The notes: a model not told the origin generated them from the sequence alone. A stretch of DNA of 64,000 nt from Rhodospirillaceae bacterium (GCA_018660265.1 JABJKS010000051.1:124001-188000); one strand, 5' to 3'; positions 44,038 through 54,152 are shown, numbered from the stretch's first letter. A program made the numbers and translations.

Positions 44038-46745
44038 TGCCTGACAATCAGGTCCGAATTCTTATTGCCGAGCACGATGCATTGGTCGCAGCGAAAATTG
44101 AGGATTGCCTCATCAAGCTTGGGTACGAAGTTTGTGGTCGGGTAGGGCGCGGTGAAAATGTGGCCGCATTCATTGCCGAGGAACAGCCCGATCTAGTTCT
44201 GATCGACATACAATTGCCCGGGGATTTGGGCGGCATCAATGTCGCGAACCAACTGAAGGAACGTTACGACGTTCCGATCATACTTCTTTCCGCCGATCCC
44301 GATGAAGAACTCATTCATCAAGCGTTGGACGCTGAGTCATACAGTTGTCTGGTTGAACCATTTGCAGGATGCGAGCTTCACGACACCATTCAGGATGCCC
44401 TGGAAAAACACTCCCTGCATCACGCCATGGGCGAGGCAAATGAGCTGCTTTGGGAGCGATCCATCGTTGCTATTGTGCGAGCAGAACCAAATGGTCGCTA
44501 CCTCGCGGCAAACCCGGCGGCCGTGCGCTTATACGGATTTGAGAGCGAGCGGGATATGCTTGAGGCAGTGCCAGACCCCACTAACGATATTTATGTCCGA
44601 CCGGAAGAACGCGATCACTTGGTCTCTATGATTAGAGAAGGTGCTGAGGCCATCGGTGTCGATACTGAAATCTACAGTCATGGTAAACGCGATACCATCT
44701 GGATACGCCAAAACATATGGCCCGCGCATGATGGCGATGGACGGCTTCTTTTTCTTGAAGGGTACATGGAGGACATTACCGAAAAGAAGAAAGCTGAGCT
44801 GGCGTTGGCGACGCTGAACGCAACATTAGAACGCAAAGTCGAAGAGCGAACAGCGGCATTGGCTGGCAGTGAGCGTCAATATCGTGCGATCCTCGACAAC
44901 ATGCTGGACACCTACTACCGCGCTGACGCGGAGGGTCGGATCATCATGATTTCGCCGTCTGTACAAACGTTGACGGGTTATTCGCAGGACGAAGTCATAG
45001 GCAAATTCCTGGCTAAATTTTATGCAGACCCAGCTGAGCGGGCAAAGTTCCTCCAGCAGCTGGAACAAAACAATGGTGTGGTCGAAGCCTATGAAGCGCT
45101 TATGCGACATAAGAATGGCGAGCCGATTTGGGTCTCGACAAGCGCGCGCTATGTCCTGGATGACAAAGGGCGTGTGGTCGGCATTGAGGGAACATCGCGT
45201 GATATTTCCGAACGCAAGAAGGCCGATGATGCTCTCGGGAAGAGTGAGGGGCAACTTCGCCTGATCATCGATAACCTGCCGATATTGATCACCTACGTCG
45301 ATACGAACGAGAAGTTCCTTTACGTCAACCAGACCTGCGCTGATTGGTATAATCAAAGGCAAGAGGAAATTGCCGGTAAATCCGTCGCCGATATCCATGG
45401 CGATAATTACCCTTTATTCAAGCCTCGCATCGATGCGGTCCTGTCCGGGGAAAGCTTCACTTTTGAGGACCGGAACCTCTATCCCGATGGGGTGTGGCGC
45501 GATATTCGGTCACAGCATGTGCCTCAATTCGATGCAGCAGGTGTCGTGCAAGGGTATTTTTCTTTTACCGAGGATATTACAGAGCGCAAGAATAGGGACG
45601 AGCAATTACGTCAAGCGCAGAAGATGGAGGCCGTGGGACAGCTAACAGGCGGCATCGCGCATGATTTCAATAACATCCTTGCAGTGATGATGGGCAACCT
45701 TTCGCTTTTGGACCAAGAACTGGGCGCGGGTCACGAATATTCGACAATGCTGGAGCCGACAATGCGCGCAGGGGAGCGCGCTTCAGAGTTGACCCACCGG
45801 ATGCTTGCTTACGCGCGGGTGCAACCACTCAGCGTGAAGGCGGTCGATGCGAACGCGGTGTTAGAGGGCGCCGAACATCTATTGCGCCGCAGTCTCACCG
45901 AAGAGATAGAAATTGAATTCAACATGGCATCGGATCTCATTACCTGTCTTGCAGATCCCGGACAGCTTGAACAGGCGGTTCTGAATTTGGCGATAAATGC
46001 CAGAGACGCTATGCCTGAGGGTGGTCGGCTACGGATTGAAACGGCGAATGCGTCGCTCCCTCAAGCGGGCACCAACGGAGACTTAGACGTGATGCCCGGC
46101 GAATACGTGATGATAGCGGTGACTGATACTGGCACGGGCATTCCAGCTGAGAATCTTGCACAGATATTCGAGCCCTTTTTCACCACCAAGGACGTTGGCA
46201 AGGGCACCGGGCTGGGCTTAAGCATGGTGTATGGCTTCGTCAAGCAGTCGCGCGGTGACATCATAGTTGAATCCGGGGAAAATACGGGCACGACCTTCAA
46301 AATTTTTCTACCCTGCGCAACTGAGACAGCAGTAGAAGCAGAACAGCCCAGAGAGGCACAGGCGGTGTCAGCAAGAGCTGGTGAGACCATTGTGCTTGTG
46401 GAAGACGACCCAGATGTCCAGGCCATGGCGGCGAGAGCACTGAAGCGAAATGGTTACCGGGTATTGGTAGCAAGTACTGGTCCAGAGGGGCTGGATATAT
46501 TATCCAATCAACCGCACGTCGACCTGCTGTTGACCGACGTGACATTACCTGGCGGGCTCAACGGTCGGCAAATCGCTGAAAAGGCGAGGATATTGGATGG
46601 CTCGCTCAAGGTGCTCTTTATGTCTGGTTACAGCAAGGAAACCATTGTCGAAGGACGGCGCTTGCTGCCGGATATAGAGTTATTGGCGAAACCATTCCTG
46701 CCATCTGAGTTGATGCGCCGCATACGGGAAATTCTGGACGACTGA
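44037..46745 (+). CDS. Hybrid histidine kinase with receivers at both ends and PAS sensors, 902 aa
   Basis: Order: N-terminal receiver (about 5-120), PAS (about 140-255), PAS (280-400), PAS (410-520), HisKA with H-box GGIAHDFNNILAVMMGNLSL, HATPase_c (N box, DTGTGIP, GKGTGLGLSMVYGF) and a C-terminal receiver ending AKPFLP. There are no membrane segments, so it is a cytoplasmic sensor. The N-terminal receiver has its phosphoacceptor Asp57 but the usual switch Lys is Glu (LVEPFAG, position 107), so it may be a non-signalling or altered receiver. A small protein is translated just before it. Confidence 0.93.
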   Translation: MPDNQVRILIAEHDALVAAKIEDCLIKLGYEVCGRVGRGENVAAFIAEEQPDLVLIDIQLPGDLGGINVANQLKERYDVPIILLSADPDEELIHQALDAESYSCLVEPFAGCELHDTIQDALEKHSLHHAMGEANELLWERSIVAIVRAEPNGRYLAANPAAVRLYGFESERDMLEAVPDPTNDIYVRPEERDHLVSMIREGAEAIGVDTEIYSHGKRDTIWIRQNIWPAHDGDGRLLFLEGYMEDITEKKKAELALATLNATLERKVEERTAALAGSERQYRAILDNMLDTYYRADAEGRIIMISPSVQTLTGYSQDEVIGKFLAKFYADPAERAKFLQQLEQNNGVVEAYEALMRHKNGEPIWVSTSARYVLDDKGRVVGIEGTSRDISERKKADDALGKSEGQLRLIIDNLPILITYVDTNEKFLYVNQTCADWYNQRQEEIAGKSVADIHGDNYPLFKPRIDAVLSGESFTFEDRNLYPDGVWRDIRSQHVPQFDAAGVVQGYFSFTEDITERKNRDEQLRQAQKMEAVGQLTGGIAHDFNNILAVMMGNLSLLDQELGAGHEYSTMLEPTMRAGERASELTHRMLAYARVQPLSVKAVDANAVLEGAEHLLRRSLTEEIEIEFNMASDLITCLADPGQLEQAVLNLAINARDAMPEGGRLRIETANASLPQAGTNGDLDVMPGEYVMIAVTDTGTGIPAENLAQIFEPFFTTKDVGKGTGLGLSMVYGFVKQSRGDIIVESGENTGTTFKIFLPCATETAVEAEQPREAQAVSARAGETIVLVEDDPDVQAMAARALKRNGYRVLVASTGPEGLDILSNQPHVDLLLTDVTLPGGLNGRQIAEKARILDGSLKVLFMSGYSKETIVEGRRLLPDIELLAKPFLPSELMRRIREILDD

Positions 46746-46934
46746 GCTGCTCTCTTTGGTTGGATCACCTTGCCGGAGAATTTCCGGGGGTGATAGCTCA
46801 TGGCACTCTTCAATCGACAGGCGGCGTCAGGCGGCGTCGGATTGATGTCCGTTACGGCTCAGGCTTTGAGCTTTATATTGGACAGGCGAAACATAACGCT
46901 TTTAACCCACAACCGACTTCGGGATGCCAGCATT

Positions 46935-49853
46935 TCAAGCTTGTTGTGCGGCCAAAACATTCCGCAATAGGGTCTTCAAATCTTCAATCTGGAATGGCTT
47001 GGTCAATTCCCCGACGATGGCTATCCCCTTGGCCGAAGCGATATGGGAGGCAGGCTTGATGTATTTTTCGCCGTACCCGCTCATCAGAATAATGGGCGCA
47101 ACGCAATTTTTATCCGTGAGCCAACCCAACAATTCTATGCCGTCCATGTCCGGGATAACGACGTCCATGACGATGATCGACGGTTCGTTTTTGTCGTAGA
47201 GTTCCATGAACACCCGGGCGTTGGTCGCGATGCGGACATCTATACCCAAAGATTGAGCCGTAAAGCTGATGAGGTTGGCCATATCAGGGTCGTCGTCAAT
47301 GACAATCATGGATGGATTAACCGGCTGTATATGGACATCATCCAACGTGCGGCGAACTGCGAAGGCAAGTTCTTCGCTGTTGTAGGGCTTGCTCAGAAGC
47401 TTGCTGGCGAGACTGTTGAGATAGCGGCCCTCGCCATTGGCGTATTCCTCGCGCTTCTTCGTGAAGCCGCTGGCCAGCAGAATTTTGAGAGCAGGGCGGA
47501 TTTTGTGTGCAGCCAGGGCCACGCGGTAACCATCCAGCTGACCGGGCATAATGACATCGCAAAACAGCAGGGCGATGTCCTGGTGACCGTTTAGAAATTC
47601 AAGGGCCTGCTGGCCGTTGTTCGCCCTCAGGGTATTGTAGCCGAGCTTTTCCAGGTACAAAATCGCCACGTCTAACAATGCTTCCTCATCATCAACGACA
47701 AGGATCGTTTCGTTGCCTCTAGGCAGTTCAATTTGACGATCCGGTGCCGTCTCATCATCCACCGCCGCTTCGTGGGAACGGGGCAGGTAGATGCGAAAGG
47801 TCGTGCCCGCGCCGAGTTCGGAATAGACTTTGATGTGACCACCTGACCGTTCCACGAAGCCATAAACCATGCTCAGGCCAAGCCCAGTCCCCTGGCCAAC
47901 ATCTTTGGTGGTGAAGAATGGTTCGAACAGCTTCTCCTTGACCTCGTCCGTCATGCCGGTCCCGGTATCACTGACCGCGATCATCACGTAGTTGCCGACC
48001 GTGGCCAATGGATTGCTCTTGACGTAATTCTCATCCAGGAACTTGTTGGCGGTCTCGACGACCAGCGTGCCCCCCTCGGGCATGGCATCGCGGGCATTAA
48101 GGGAGAGATTGAGGATAGCGTTTTCGAAATCGCCGGGGTTGATCTCAGCCGGCCACAAGTCATTTGCCAAATGCGTTTCCACGTTGATCGACGGCGTCAG
48201 CGACTTGGATATCAGCTCCCTCATGCCCGCTATGAAATCATTTACAGCCGTTATTTTGGTGTCGCTTGGTTCCAGGCGCGAGAAGCTAAGCAGCTTTTTA
48301 GTAATCTCCGCGCCGCGCCTTGTTCCGTCAAGCGCGATTTCCAGGTATTTAACAAGACCGGGATCGTCCTTCACCCGATCTTGCACGATCTCTACGAAGC
48401 CCATGATGATGCCGAGTATGTTGTTGAAGTCATGGGCTATGCCACCCGTCAATTGGCCGACGGCATCCATTTTTTGGGAATACCTCAGTTGATCTTCCAT
48501 GGCCTTGCGAGTCGTTACATCGCGGGAATTTACGATGATGCCTTGAACGGCTGGATTTTCCAGTAGATTTCGTCCAATTGATCCCAGTAGACGCCAGGAA
48601 CCGTCTTTATGCCGGAAACGAAATTCCAATGCCTCGATATTGGAGGGGTCCTGCAGCAACCGCCTAACGGCCCCTTGTACGACAAACGCATCATCAGGGT
48701 GGACAAGAGAAAAGGCGTTTTGGCCGACCAGTTCGTCTGGTTTGTAACCAAGAATCGCCTGGATCGACGGGCTCTCGAAAGTAATCGTCCCTTCGCTGTC
48801 AATGACCGTGATGATATCAAGAGCATTTTCGATGAGCGATCGAAAGCGTAACTCGCTTTCACGCAGCGCCTGTTGGGTTCGCTCCAATTCCAGGACAGTT
48901 TCGGTCAGGTCATTCTTCGTCCGGGCGATACGGAAAGTGTACGGCACCAATATAATCAGGATGCCAAGAGCCAGAGACAGAGTGACCGCTATTGCGACGA
49001 TCACTGTTAGTTCCTTCTGCGTATAGCCTGGGGTTGCGATGCGCCCGAACCATCGATCGTAAATTTTATCGTACTGGCCGTTCGCCTTGGTGATGGCAAT
49101 GCCTTCATTGAGCAGATCCAGCATCTCCCGGTCGCCCTTGCGCACCGTCATGTGCCACGTCAACTCCCGTATTGGGTCGCCGACGGCCTTGATGCGGTCA
49201 ATGATATTGAGTTGCTGCGCGATATGCAGCAAAATCTGGCGCGGGAATATGAAGGCGTCGACATCGCCGTTAAGCAAGGCGAAAAGGCCATCGACCGGGG
49301 TCGGTACGATTTGGCATTCGATGCCCGGCAGCGTCATTAGATAAAGATGTGTGGTGTGCTTGTTGACGCAGGCGACTTTGGCGTTTTTCAAACTTTTCAA
49401 GCTGTTGATGTTAAAACGGTCTACCCGAACGAAGATTTCCTCCGGCATCGTCAGGATCGGTTCAGAATATTCCAGGAACGCCGTGCGTTCTTCATTGTAT
49501 CCGGTGTCATGGATGAAATCGGCCCGGCCTTCCGCAAGCCATTTCAATACGTCCGTCCATATTCCGGAATGGATATGGGTCTGCGTGCCGCCGATGGCCT
49601 TGATGACCGCAGCGGCGATGTCTCGTCCAAATCCAACTAATTCGCCGTCGTCATCGAGTTGGTTGACGGGTGGGAAATTATTGGACGATGCAACGACATA
49701 GTGTCGATTGGCCCGATCGGTCTTGGCGGCCACCGATTGCGCGGCACAAATGGTAGAGAACACAATGGCCAGTACAAGGGTCACCCGGCTAGGGCGCTTT
49801 TTCAATAACTCAGGAATTTTCGCATGCATATTGAATTCGATGGCCATCGCCAT
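46935..49853 (-). CDS. BvgS-like hybrid histidine kinase with periplasmic solute-binding domain and two receivers, about 972 aa
   Basis: Domains in order: signal/anchor (LVLAIVFSTICAAQSVAA), family-3 solute-binding domain in the periplasm (RHYVVASSNNFPPVNQLDDD, FGRDIAAAVIKAIGG, and others, to about 285), membrane segment VIVAIAVTLSLALGILIILV, PAS, HisKA with AHDFNNILGIIMGFVEIVQD, HATPase_c (SDTGTGM, GQGTGLGLSMVYGF), then two receivers in tandem (FCDVIMPGQLDGYR and VMDVVIPDMDGIELLG). It should sense an amino-acid-like ligand. Start is uncertain among ATGs at 49871, 49853, 49847 and 49829; the last gives the neatest signal peptide. Confidence 0.92.
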   Translation of the reverse strand: MAMAIEFNMHAKIPELLKKRPSRVTLVLAIVFSTICAAQSVAAKTDRANRHYVVASSNNFPPVNQLDDDGELVGFGRDIAAAVIKAIGGTQTHIHSGIWTDVLKWLAEGRADFIHDTGYNEERTAFLEYSEPILTMPEEIFVRVDRFNINSLKSLKNAKVACVNKHTTHLYLMTLPGIECQIVPTPVDGLFALLNGDVDAFIFPRQILLHIAQQLNIIDRIKAVGDPIRELTWHMTVRKGDREMLDLLNEGIAITKANGQYDKIYDRWFGRIATPGYTQKELTVIVAIAVTLSLALGILIILVPYTFRIARTKNDLTETVLELERTQQALRESELRFRSLIENALDIITVIDSEGTITFESPSIQAILGYKPDELVGQNAFSLVHPDDAFVVQGAVRRLLQDPSNIEALEFRFRHKDGSWRLLGSIGRNLLENPAVQGIIVNSRDVTTRKAMEDQLRYSQKMDAVGQLTGGIAHDFNNILGIIMGFVEIVQDRVKDDPGLVKYLEIALDGTRRGAEITKKLLSFSRLEPSDTKITAVNDFIAGMRELISKSLTPSINVETHLANDLWPAEINPGDFENAILNLSLNARDAMPEGGTLVVETANKFLDENYVKSNPLATVGNYVMIAVSDTGTGMTDEVKEKLFEPFFTTKDVGQGTGLGLSMVYGFVERSGGHIKVYSELGAGTTFRIYLPRSHEAAVDDETAPDRQIELPRGNETILVVDDEEALLDVAILYLEKLGYNTLRANNGQQALEFLNGHQDIALLFCDVIMPGQLDGYRVALAAHKIRPALKILLASGFTKKREEYANGEGRYLNSLASKLLSKPYNSEELAFAVRRTLDDVHIQPVNPSMIVIDDDPDMANLISFTAQSLGIDVRIATNARVFMELYDKNEPSIIVMDVVIPDMDGIELLGWLTDKNCVAPIILMSGYGEKYIKPASHIASAKGIAIVGELTKPFQIEDLKTLLRNVLAAQQA

Positions 49854-50041
49854 GACCCAACCCGCCGTCATGTGACGTGCCAACCGAATGTTGGCACCAA
49901 TCGCAAGGCCATGGCAACAGCTGCCACTTGAAGCAATATGGATACGCCTAAAACAGATAGCAGGATCAATGCGTGCTTCTCCTCTATCAGGGCTAAATCA
50001 CAATCCGGCAACCCTCGTCGCCTCCAAGGGACTGTGTCAGT

Positions 50042-50308
50042 TCAACTCATGGCGGACAAATTTGCGACCAGGGCCTTGTTGGCGCTACGGATTTCTTCGG
50101 AGACCCTGTCGGCCATACCGCGATCCGCTGCACAGACTTCCATAGCTGCTTCCGTCGAGCGTTCCACCCCCTTTTTTAGGGCCTGGGCGATCACTTGCTC
50201 AATGGCCTGGGCAACCTTGTCGCCTTGTGGGCCACTGGGACGCACGCCGAGAATGTTGAAGATTTCCTCAGTCGCTTGTTGGGCGCGGGTGTTTAGGTTC
50301 TTGCTCAT
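50042..50308 (-). CDS. Conserved small hypothetical protein, 88 aa
   Basis: A single small protein with a strong ribosome site (gggaggcccgcatATG). The sequence MSKNLNTRAQQATEEIFNIL, then KVAQAIEQVIAQALKKGVER and MADRVSEEIRSANKALVANL predicts an all-helical protein with a Cys in the middle. I recall similar small proteins near chemoreceptors in Rhodospirillales, but no function is known to me. It lies between the kinase and the MCP, all on the minus strand. Confidence 0.7.
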   Translation of the reverse strand: MSKNLNTRAQQATEEIFNILGVRPSGPQGDKVAQAIEQVIAQALKKGVERSTEAAMEVCAADRGMADRVSEEIRSANKALVANLSAMS

Positions 50309-50337
50309 ATGCGGGCCTCCCGCGTTGGGGCGTCTTC

Positions 50338-50619
50338 TTAGGTGACGCGGAACATGATGCTAAAACAATTTCGTGCGAACATATCAAAGGTCATTGAATG
50401 TTCTTCAAGATAATCATCTTCGATTGTCCACCGGGTGTCCATAACGAAACTCTGATCGGGCAATCTAAAATTTTTATCCCTGTTGACGAAGGTGAACAAC
50501 AGGTCCTGCCAGAAAGCCGAGCCAGAAAGCCGAGCCGGGAAGCCGAGCCAGAAAGCCGAGCCGGTACGCGAGACGGTGATAGAACATCTGGCTGGCACGA
50601 GAGTTCTTGAGCGGCCCAT
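50338..50619 (-). CDS. Possible small protein, N-terminal part made of tandem repeats
   Basis: The C-terminal 40 residues (LPDQSFVMDTRWTIEDDYLE then EHSMTFDMFARNCFSIMF) look protein-like. The N-terminal part is encoded by the 13-bp tandem repeats at 50511-50562 and is probably not coding. A shorter start at the internal Met in SFVMDTRW is possible. No family is recognised, and it may be a degraded gene. It would precede the 88-aa gene by 29 bases. Confidence 0.3.
   Translation of the reverse strand: MGRSRTLVPARCSITVSRTGSAFWLGFPARLSGSAFWQDLLFTFVNRDKNFRLPDQSFVMDTRWTIEDDYLEEHSMTFDMFARNCFSIMFRVT
50511..50562. repeat. Four tandem copies of a 13-bp unit
   Basis: agaaagccgagcc occurs at 50511-50523, 50524-50536 and 50550-50562; the third copy (50537-50549) is gggaagccgagcc. 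It is a perfect-to-near-perfect direct array with no spacers, so not a CRISPR. Being a multiple of 13 it would shift a reading frame when copy number changes. Confidence 0.9.
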
Positions 50620-50636
50620 TACTCATCTACCTATAG

Positions 50637-50667
50637 AAAAGGGCCCGGTGTTACCCGGGCCCTTTTG
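50637..50667 (-). terminator. Intrinsic terminator after the chemoreceptor, bidirectional in form
   Basis: aaaagggcccgg (50637-50648) and ccgggccctttt (50655-50666) form a 12-bp stem with a 6-base loop and A/T runs on both sides. It is 25 bases past the chemoreceptor stop on the minus strand. Confidence 0.88.
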
Positions 50668-50691
50668 TCGGCATGATTGTGGGACAGCCGG

Positions 50692-52752
50692 TCAGGCGGC
50701 GCGCACCTGGTTGAGGAATTTTTCAACCTCCTGCTTCAGGGTGCCGGATTGTTGTGACATTTCCTGCGCCGCCGACAATACCTCTCCAGCTGCCGCTCCG
50801 GTCTGCTCGGCACCCTGGCTGACCTGTGTAATATTGGCGTCCACCTGCTGGGTACCCCTTGCAGCCTCTTGCACGTTCTGACTGATTTCGCTGGTTGAAG
50901 CACCTTGCTCCTCCACCGCCGCTGAGATCGCCGACGCTATTTCGCTGATCTTGCGGATCGTAACCGCCACACCCTCAATCGCCTTCACGGCGTTACCGGT
51001 CGCTTCTTGGATGGAACCGATCTGCCCGGCAATCTCGCCCGTGGCGCTGGCCGTCTGATTGGCCAGGTTCTTGACCTCGGAGGCGACGACCGCGAAGCCC
51101 TTGCCGGCATCACCGGCGCGGGCCGCCTCTATGGTTGCGTTCAACGCTAACAGATTGGTCTGCCCGGCGATGTCGTTGATAAGATCAACCACTTCACCGA
51201 TGCGCTGGGAGGCATCCGCCAGTTCCTGCATCTGATGGCCAACCTGGTCGGCCTCCGTCACCGCTTCGTCGGAAATACGCGAGGAATCGATGACCTGGCG
51301 AGAGATTTCCTGGACCGAGGCGGCTAGTTCCTCGGCCGCTGCCGCGACCGTCTGGACGTTGGCTGCTGCCTGTTGCGAGGCCGTCGCTACATTGGCCGAT
51401 TGTTCCGAGGCCTGCTGGGCCGTACCCGTCATGTTCTGGGCCGAACCTTCCATCTGGCTGGCGGATGAGGAAACGCTTTCCACCACGCCCATAACGCTGG
51501 CCTCGAACCCGTTCGCCAGTTCCAGCATATCCTTCTTGCGTTGTTCCTCGGCACGGACTTTCTGTTGCGCCTGCTCGGCCTCCATCCGCTCCATCTCCAC
51601 GGCGTTCTGCTTGAAAACCTCGACCGCCTTTGCCATGGCACCAATCTCGTCACCGCGTTCGATGCCGAACACCTCGACCGTCTTATCACCTTCGGACAAC
51701 TTGCCCATGACGCCGGTCAGCGCATCAATGGGACCGGTGATCGAACGCACGATGGCAAAGACCAAAAGCGCCGTGACCACCAGCAAGGCCAAGGTGACCA
51801 CCGCATAGAGCATGAAGGTCTTCCAGGCCGCGTCCGATTTGTGAAGGGCAATCTCATCCAGGTCGTGGGCGACATGATCCTCGACCGTTTTCATCAAGTC
51901 GATTTTGGCGGTAATCTGTTCGAACCAATAGCGCCCGGTCACGCCGGCCATGTCGTTGGATTGCGGCGAAGCGATGGCGATCTTGCGCATGCGGTCGACT
52001 TCATCGACCGCCTTAGCGGTCATGGTATTCTGGTAGAAATCCCATTCCGCCGCCGTGCCGTATAGGTGGAAATTTTTGAAGAACAGATCTTGCGCCGCGA
52101 TCAACTGCACGAAATTATTGTAGATGGCCGGCTGGAATTTGCCCGAACCGAAGCCGCCGGCGCCCATGGCGCGTTCACGTCCGGCCCGTTCCTTGCCTTG
52201 CAGGAAGGAAATATAGGCGCCGATTTCCTTGCTCACGTCGTCATCGGTGCTGGCGAGCAGCATTTGATCGACAATGCCAAGCAGCGATACAATGGTGCCC
52301 GTATAATATTTCGCCATTTGCGGCACGGTTACACCGAGATTGCCGACCTGGCCCCGCATTTGGTCCAGCTTGCCGACGTTGGCAAGGGCCTGTTTCGTCG
52401 CGCTATCAAGCGAGGGGGCATAGGCGGCGAAATCGAATGCTTCCACGGCCTCAAGCAACTTGGCCCGGCTGCCATCTGTATCCTTGCGCTGGGTTGGCAG
52501 AGTGTCGGCGAATGTCTTGCCCTTGGAGCTGACAAAGCCGGCTGACATGCCGCGTTCTTTCTGCATCTCGTGCACCAGGGCACTAACCGTTGGCGCGAAT
52601 TTTGCCAACGCGCCGACCTGCATCAACTCCCGTGAATCTCCGAATTTTTCTACCATGGACACACTGGCATAGAACGCCAAGCCCAGGACAGGTACAAGCA
52701 TGCCGATCAAAACCCGCACGCCGACTTTCATATTACTGAACCAAGTGAGCAT
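50692..52752 (-). CDS. Methyl-accepting chemotaxis protein with NIT sensor domain, 686 aa
   Basis: A transmembrane chemoreceptor. First membrane segment [20 protein letters not shown], then a periplasmic NIT domain (nitrate/nitrite sensing family; hallmark [19 protein letters not shown] followed by the QR..TD pattern), second membrane segment [24 protein letters not shown] ([20 protein letters not shown]) and an MCP signalling domain whose hairpin is [16 protein letters not shown]-like. Other ligands than nitrate are possible for NIT. The chosen start ATG 52752 has a clear ggagg site. A terminator follows at 50637. Confidence 0.93.
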   Translation of the reverse strand: MLTWFSNMKVGVRVLIGMLVPVLGLAFYASVSMVEKFGDSRELMQVGALAKFAPTVSALVHEMQKERGMSAGFVSSKGKTFADTLPTQRKDTDGSRAKLLEAVEAFDFAAYAPSLDSATKQALANVGKLDQMRGQVGNLGVTVPQMAKYYTGTIVSLLGIVDQMLLASTDDDVSKEIGAYISFLQGKERAGRERAMGAGGFGSGKFQPAIYNNFVQLIAAQDLFFKNFHLYGTAAEWDFYQNTMTAKAVDEVDRMRKIAIASPQSNDMAGVTGRYWFEQITAKIDLMKTVEDHVAHDLDEIALHKSDAAWKTFMLYAVVTLALLVVTALLVFAIVRSITGPIDALTGVMGKLSEGDKTVEVFGIERGDEIGAMAKAVEVFKQNAVEMERMEAEQAQQKVRAEEQRKKDMLELANGFEASVMGVVESVSSSASQMEGSAQNMTGTAQQASEQSANVATASQQAAANVQTVAAAAEELAASVQEISRQVIDSSRISDEAVTEADQVGHQMQELADASQRIGEVVDLINDIAGQTNLLALNATIEAARAGDAGKGFAVVASEVKNLANQTASATGEIAGQIGSIQEATGNAVKAIEGVAVTIRKISEIASAISAAVEEQGASTSEISQNVQEAARGTQQVDANITQVSQGAEQTGAAAGEVLSAAQEMSQQSGTLKQEVEKFLNQVRAA

Positions 52753-53165
52753 TGCTTCCTCCGAAGATACATTTATTATTTTCCTGCTGGAAATCCGGTT
52801 TCCAGCTTGTGGTGACATTTTCATTGCAATTAATTACAAAATGATTAATATTAGTAATATGTGATGTTGCTGGAATATATGACCGTGGTGCCATAAAATC
52901 TTCCGGCAAGGTTGTCTGGCGGACGAACGGCTTGGCGTGCTTTGTAAACGGCCCTTGGCATTCCCAATCATGAATTCTGGATCGCTGCCTGCCTATATTC
53001 CAGCGAGGGTCATCGCGAACTTCTTGCGCCTTATCAGCAATACGTCGAAGTTTCCCCGGTGTCGCCAGATGCCGCCCGCTACCCCATCAAGGTTCTGGGC
53101 AAGCACATAATTGAATATGTAGATTATCCCAGGCAAAAATTGGCTCTTAGCAAAATTTTCAATTT
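52753..53165. other. 413-base gap between chemoreceptor and hcrB
   Basis: The part next to the chemoreceptor is AT-rich (ttaattacaaaatgattaat region, 52830-52860) and probably holds its promoter. From 52948 a plus-strand frame runs to a stop at 53221-53223 across the hcrB 3' end, with protein-like sequence EFWIAACLYSSEGHRELLAP and RYPIKVLGKHIIEYVDYPRQ but no start codon or ribosome site. It could be the tail of a decayed gene; I do not recognise it. Confidence 0.3.
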
Positions 53166-54152
53166 TCAGAAAATCGAAGCTGCCAGCTTCTGCGCCAACG
53201 CACCTGCGACCCGGCGGCGATAATGGGGCGGGGTTGTGGTGGTTTTCATGGCTTTGGCCTGTGTGCGGATCTTGTCCCGAATTTCTTCCAGGCAGGTTTC
53301 ATCACCCTCCCGGCCAATGAAGTCGTCCATGCCCTTGGCCAAAAAGGGCAGGGGGGAGACGCCTGTGAGGGCGATGCGCAGGTCGGTGATCTTGCCGCCC
53401 GCGACGGCCATGGCAACGGCGACGCCTGCCAGGGGGAAATCGATGGAGCCGCGGATGCGGGATTTGGCATAGGCCGAAGCAATGGGGGCGGAAGATATAG
53501 ATGTCGTCAGTTTGGCGACGTGGATGGCGACCAGCAATTCGCCTGGTCTCAGGGTTAGGTGATCCATGCCGTCGTTGCGGTATAGATCCGCCAGCGGCAT
53601 CCTGCGGCGGCCATCGGGGCCGGCAATTTCCACTTCCGCATCGAACAGCAACAGGGCCGGGGCCACGTCGCCGGAGAAGGCGGCGAAACATTTTTTGCCG
53701 CCCGGTGCCACGTGGCAGATCTCGCCCCGGTATTTCAAGCAATAGTTATTGGCGGCCCGCCACCATTCACTCTGATTATAAAATACACAGCGGGTATCGA
53801 GGCACAGGTTGCCACCCACCGTGCCGTATTCCCGATGGCTGGGGCCTGCGACTTCACCGGCGGCCTGGGCGACGGCGGCGAAATGTTCCGCCACGGCGCT
53901 GTTCCCGGATAGTTCACGCAAGGTAACCGCACCACCGATTGTGATTTGATCAGAGGTTTCCGTGATCGCCCGCATTTCGGGGATGTTGTTCACATAGACA
54001 AGGCTGTCGGGCTGTTCGATGCCGCGGCGGATATTGACCAAAAGGTCACTGCCGCCCGCCAGATAACGCCCATCAGGTGCTGCGCCATGCAGGGAAACTG
54101 CGTCTTCGACCGATGTTGGTTGATGCATCTGCATCTGGGGCATGAATTCCAT
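53166..54152 (-). CDS. hcrB: 4-hydroxybenzoyl-CoA reductase beta (FAD, [4Fe-4S]) subunit, 328 aa
   Basis: The FAD-binding subunit of the molybdenum hydroxylase family, with YLAGGSDLLVNIRRG (30-44) and TVGGNLCLDTRCVFYNQ. It carries an insertion with Cys122, Cys138, Cys146 and Cys155 (RCVFYNQSEWWR, NNYCLKYRGEICHVA, KKCFAAF). This loop holds the extra [4Fe-4S] cluster found only in 4-hydroxybenzoyl-CoA reductases, and as I recall the positions equal those of Thauera HcrB. The cluster lets the enzyme run the low-potential dearomatising dehydroxylation to benzoyl-CoA. The ATG of this gene shares a base with the hcrA stop. Confidence 0.88.
   Translation of the reverse strand: MEFMPQMQMHQPTSVEDAVSLHGAAPDGRYLAGGSDLLVNIRRGIEQPDSLVYVNNIPEMRAITETSDQITIGGAVTLRELSGNSAVAEHFAAVAQAAGEVAGPSHREYGTVGGNLCLDTRCVFYNQSEWWRAANNYCLKYRGEICHVAPGGKKCFAAFSGDVAPALLLFDAEVEIAGPDGRRRMPLADLYRNDGMDHLTLRPGELLVAIHVAKLTTSISSAPIASAYAKSRIRGSIDFPLAGVAVAMAVAGGKITDLRIALTGVSPLPFLAKGMDDFIGREGDETCLEEIRDKIRTQAKAMKTTTTPPHYRRRVAGALAQKLAASIF

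Noticed and set aside
50511-50562. CRISPR array
   Set aside because: Units are 13 bp and directly adjacent with no spacers, and no cas gene is present.
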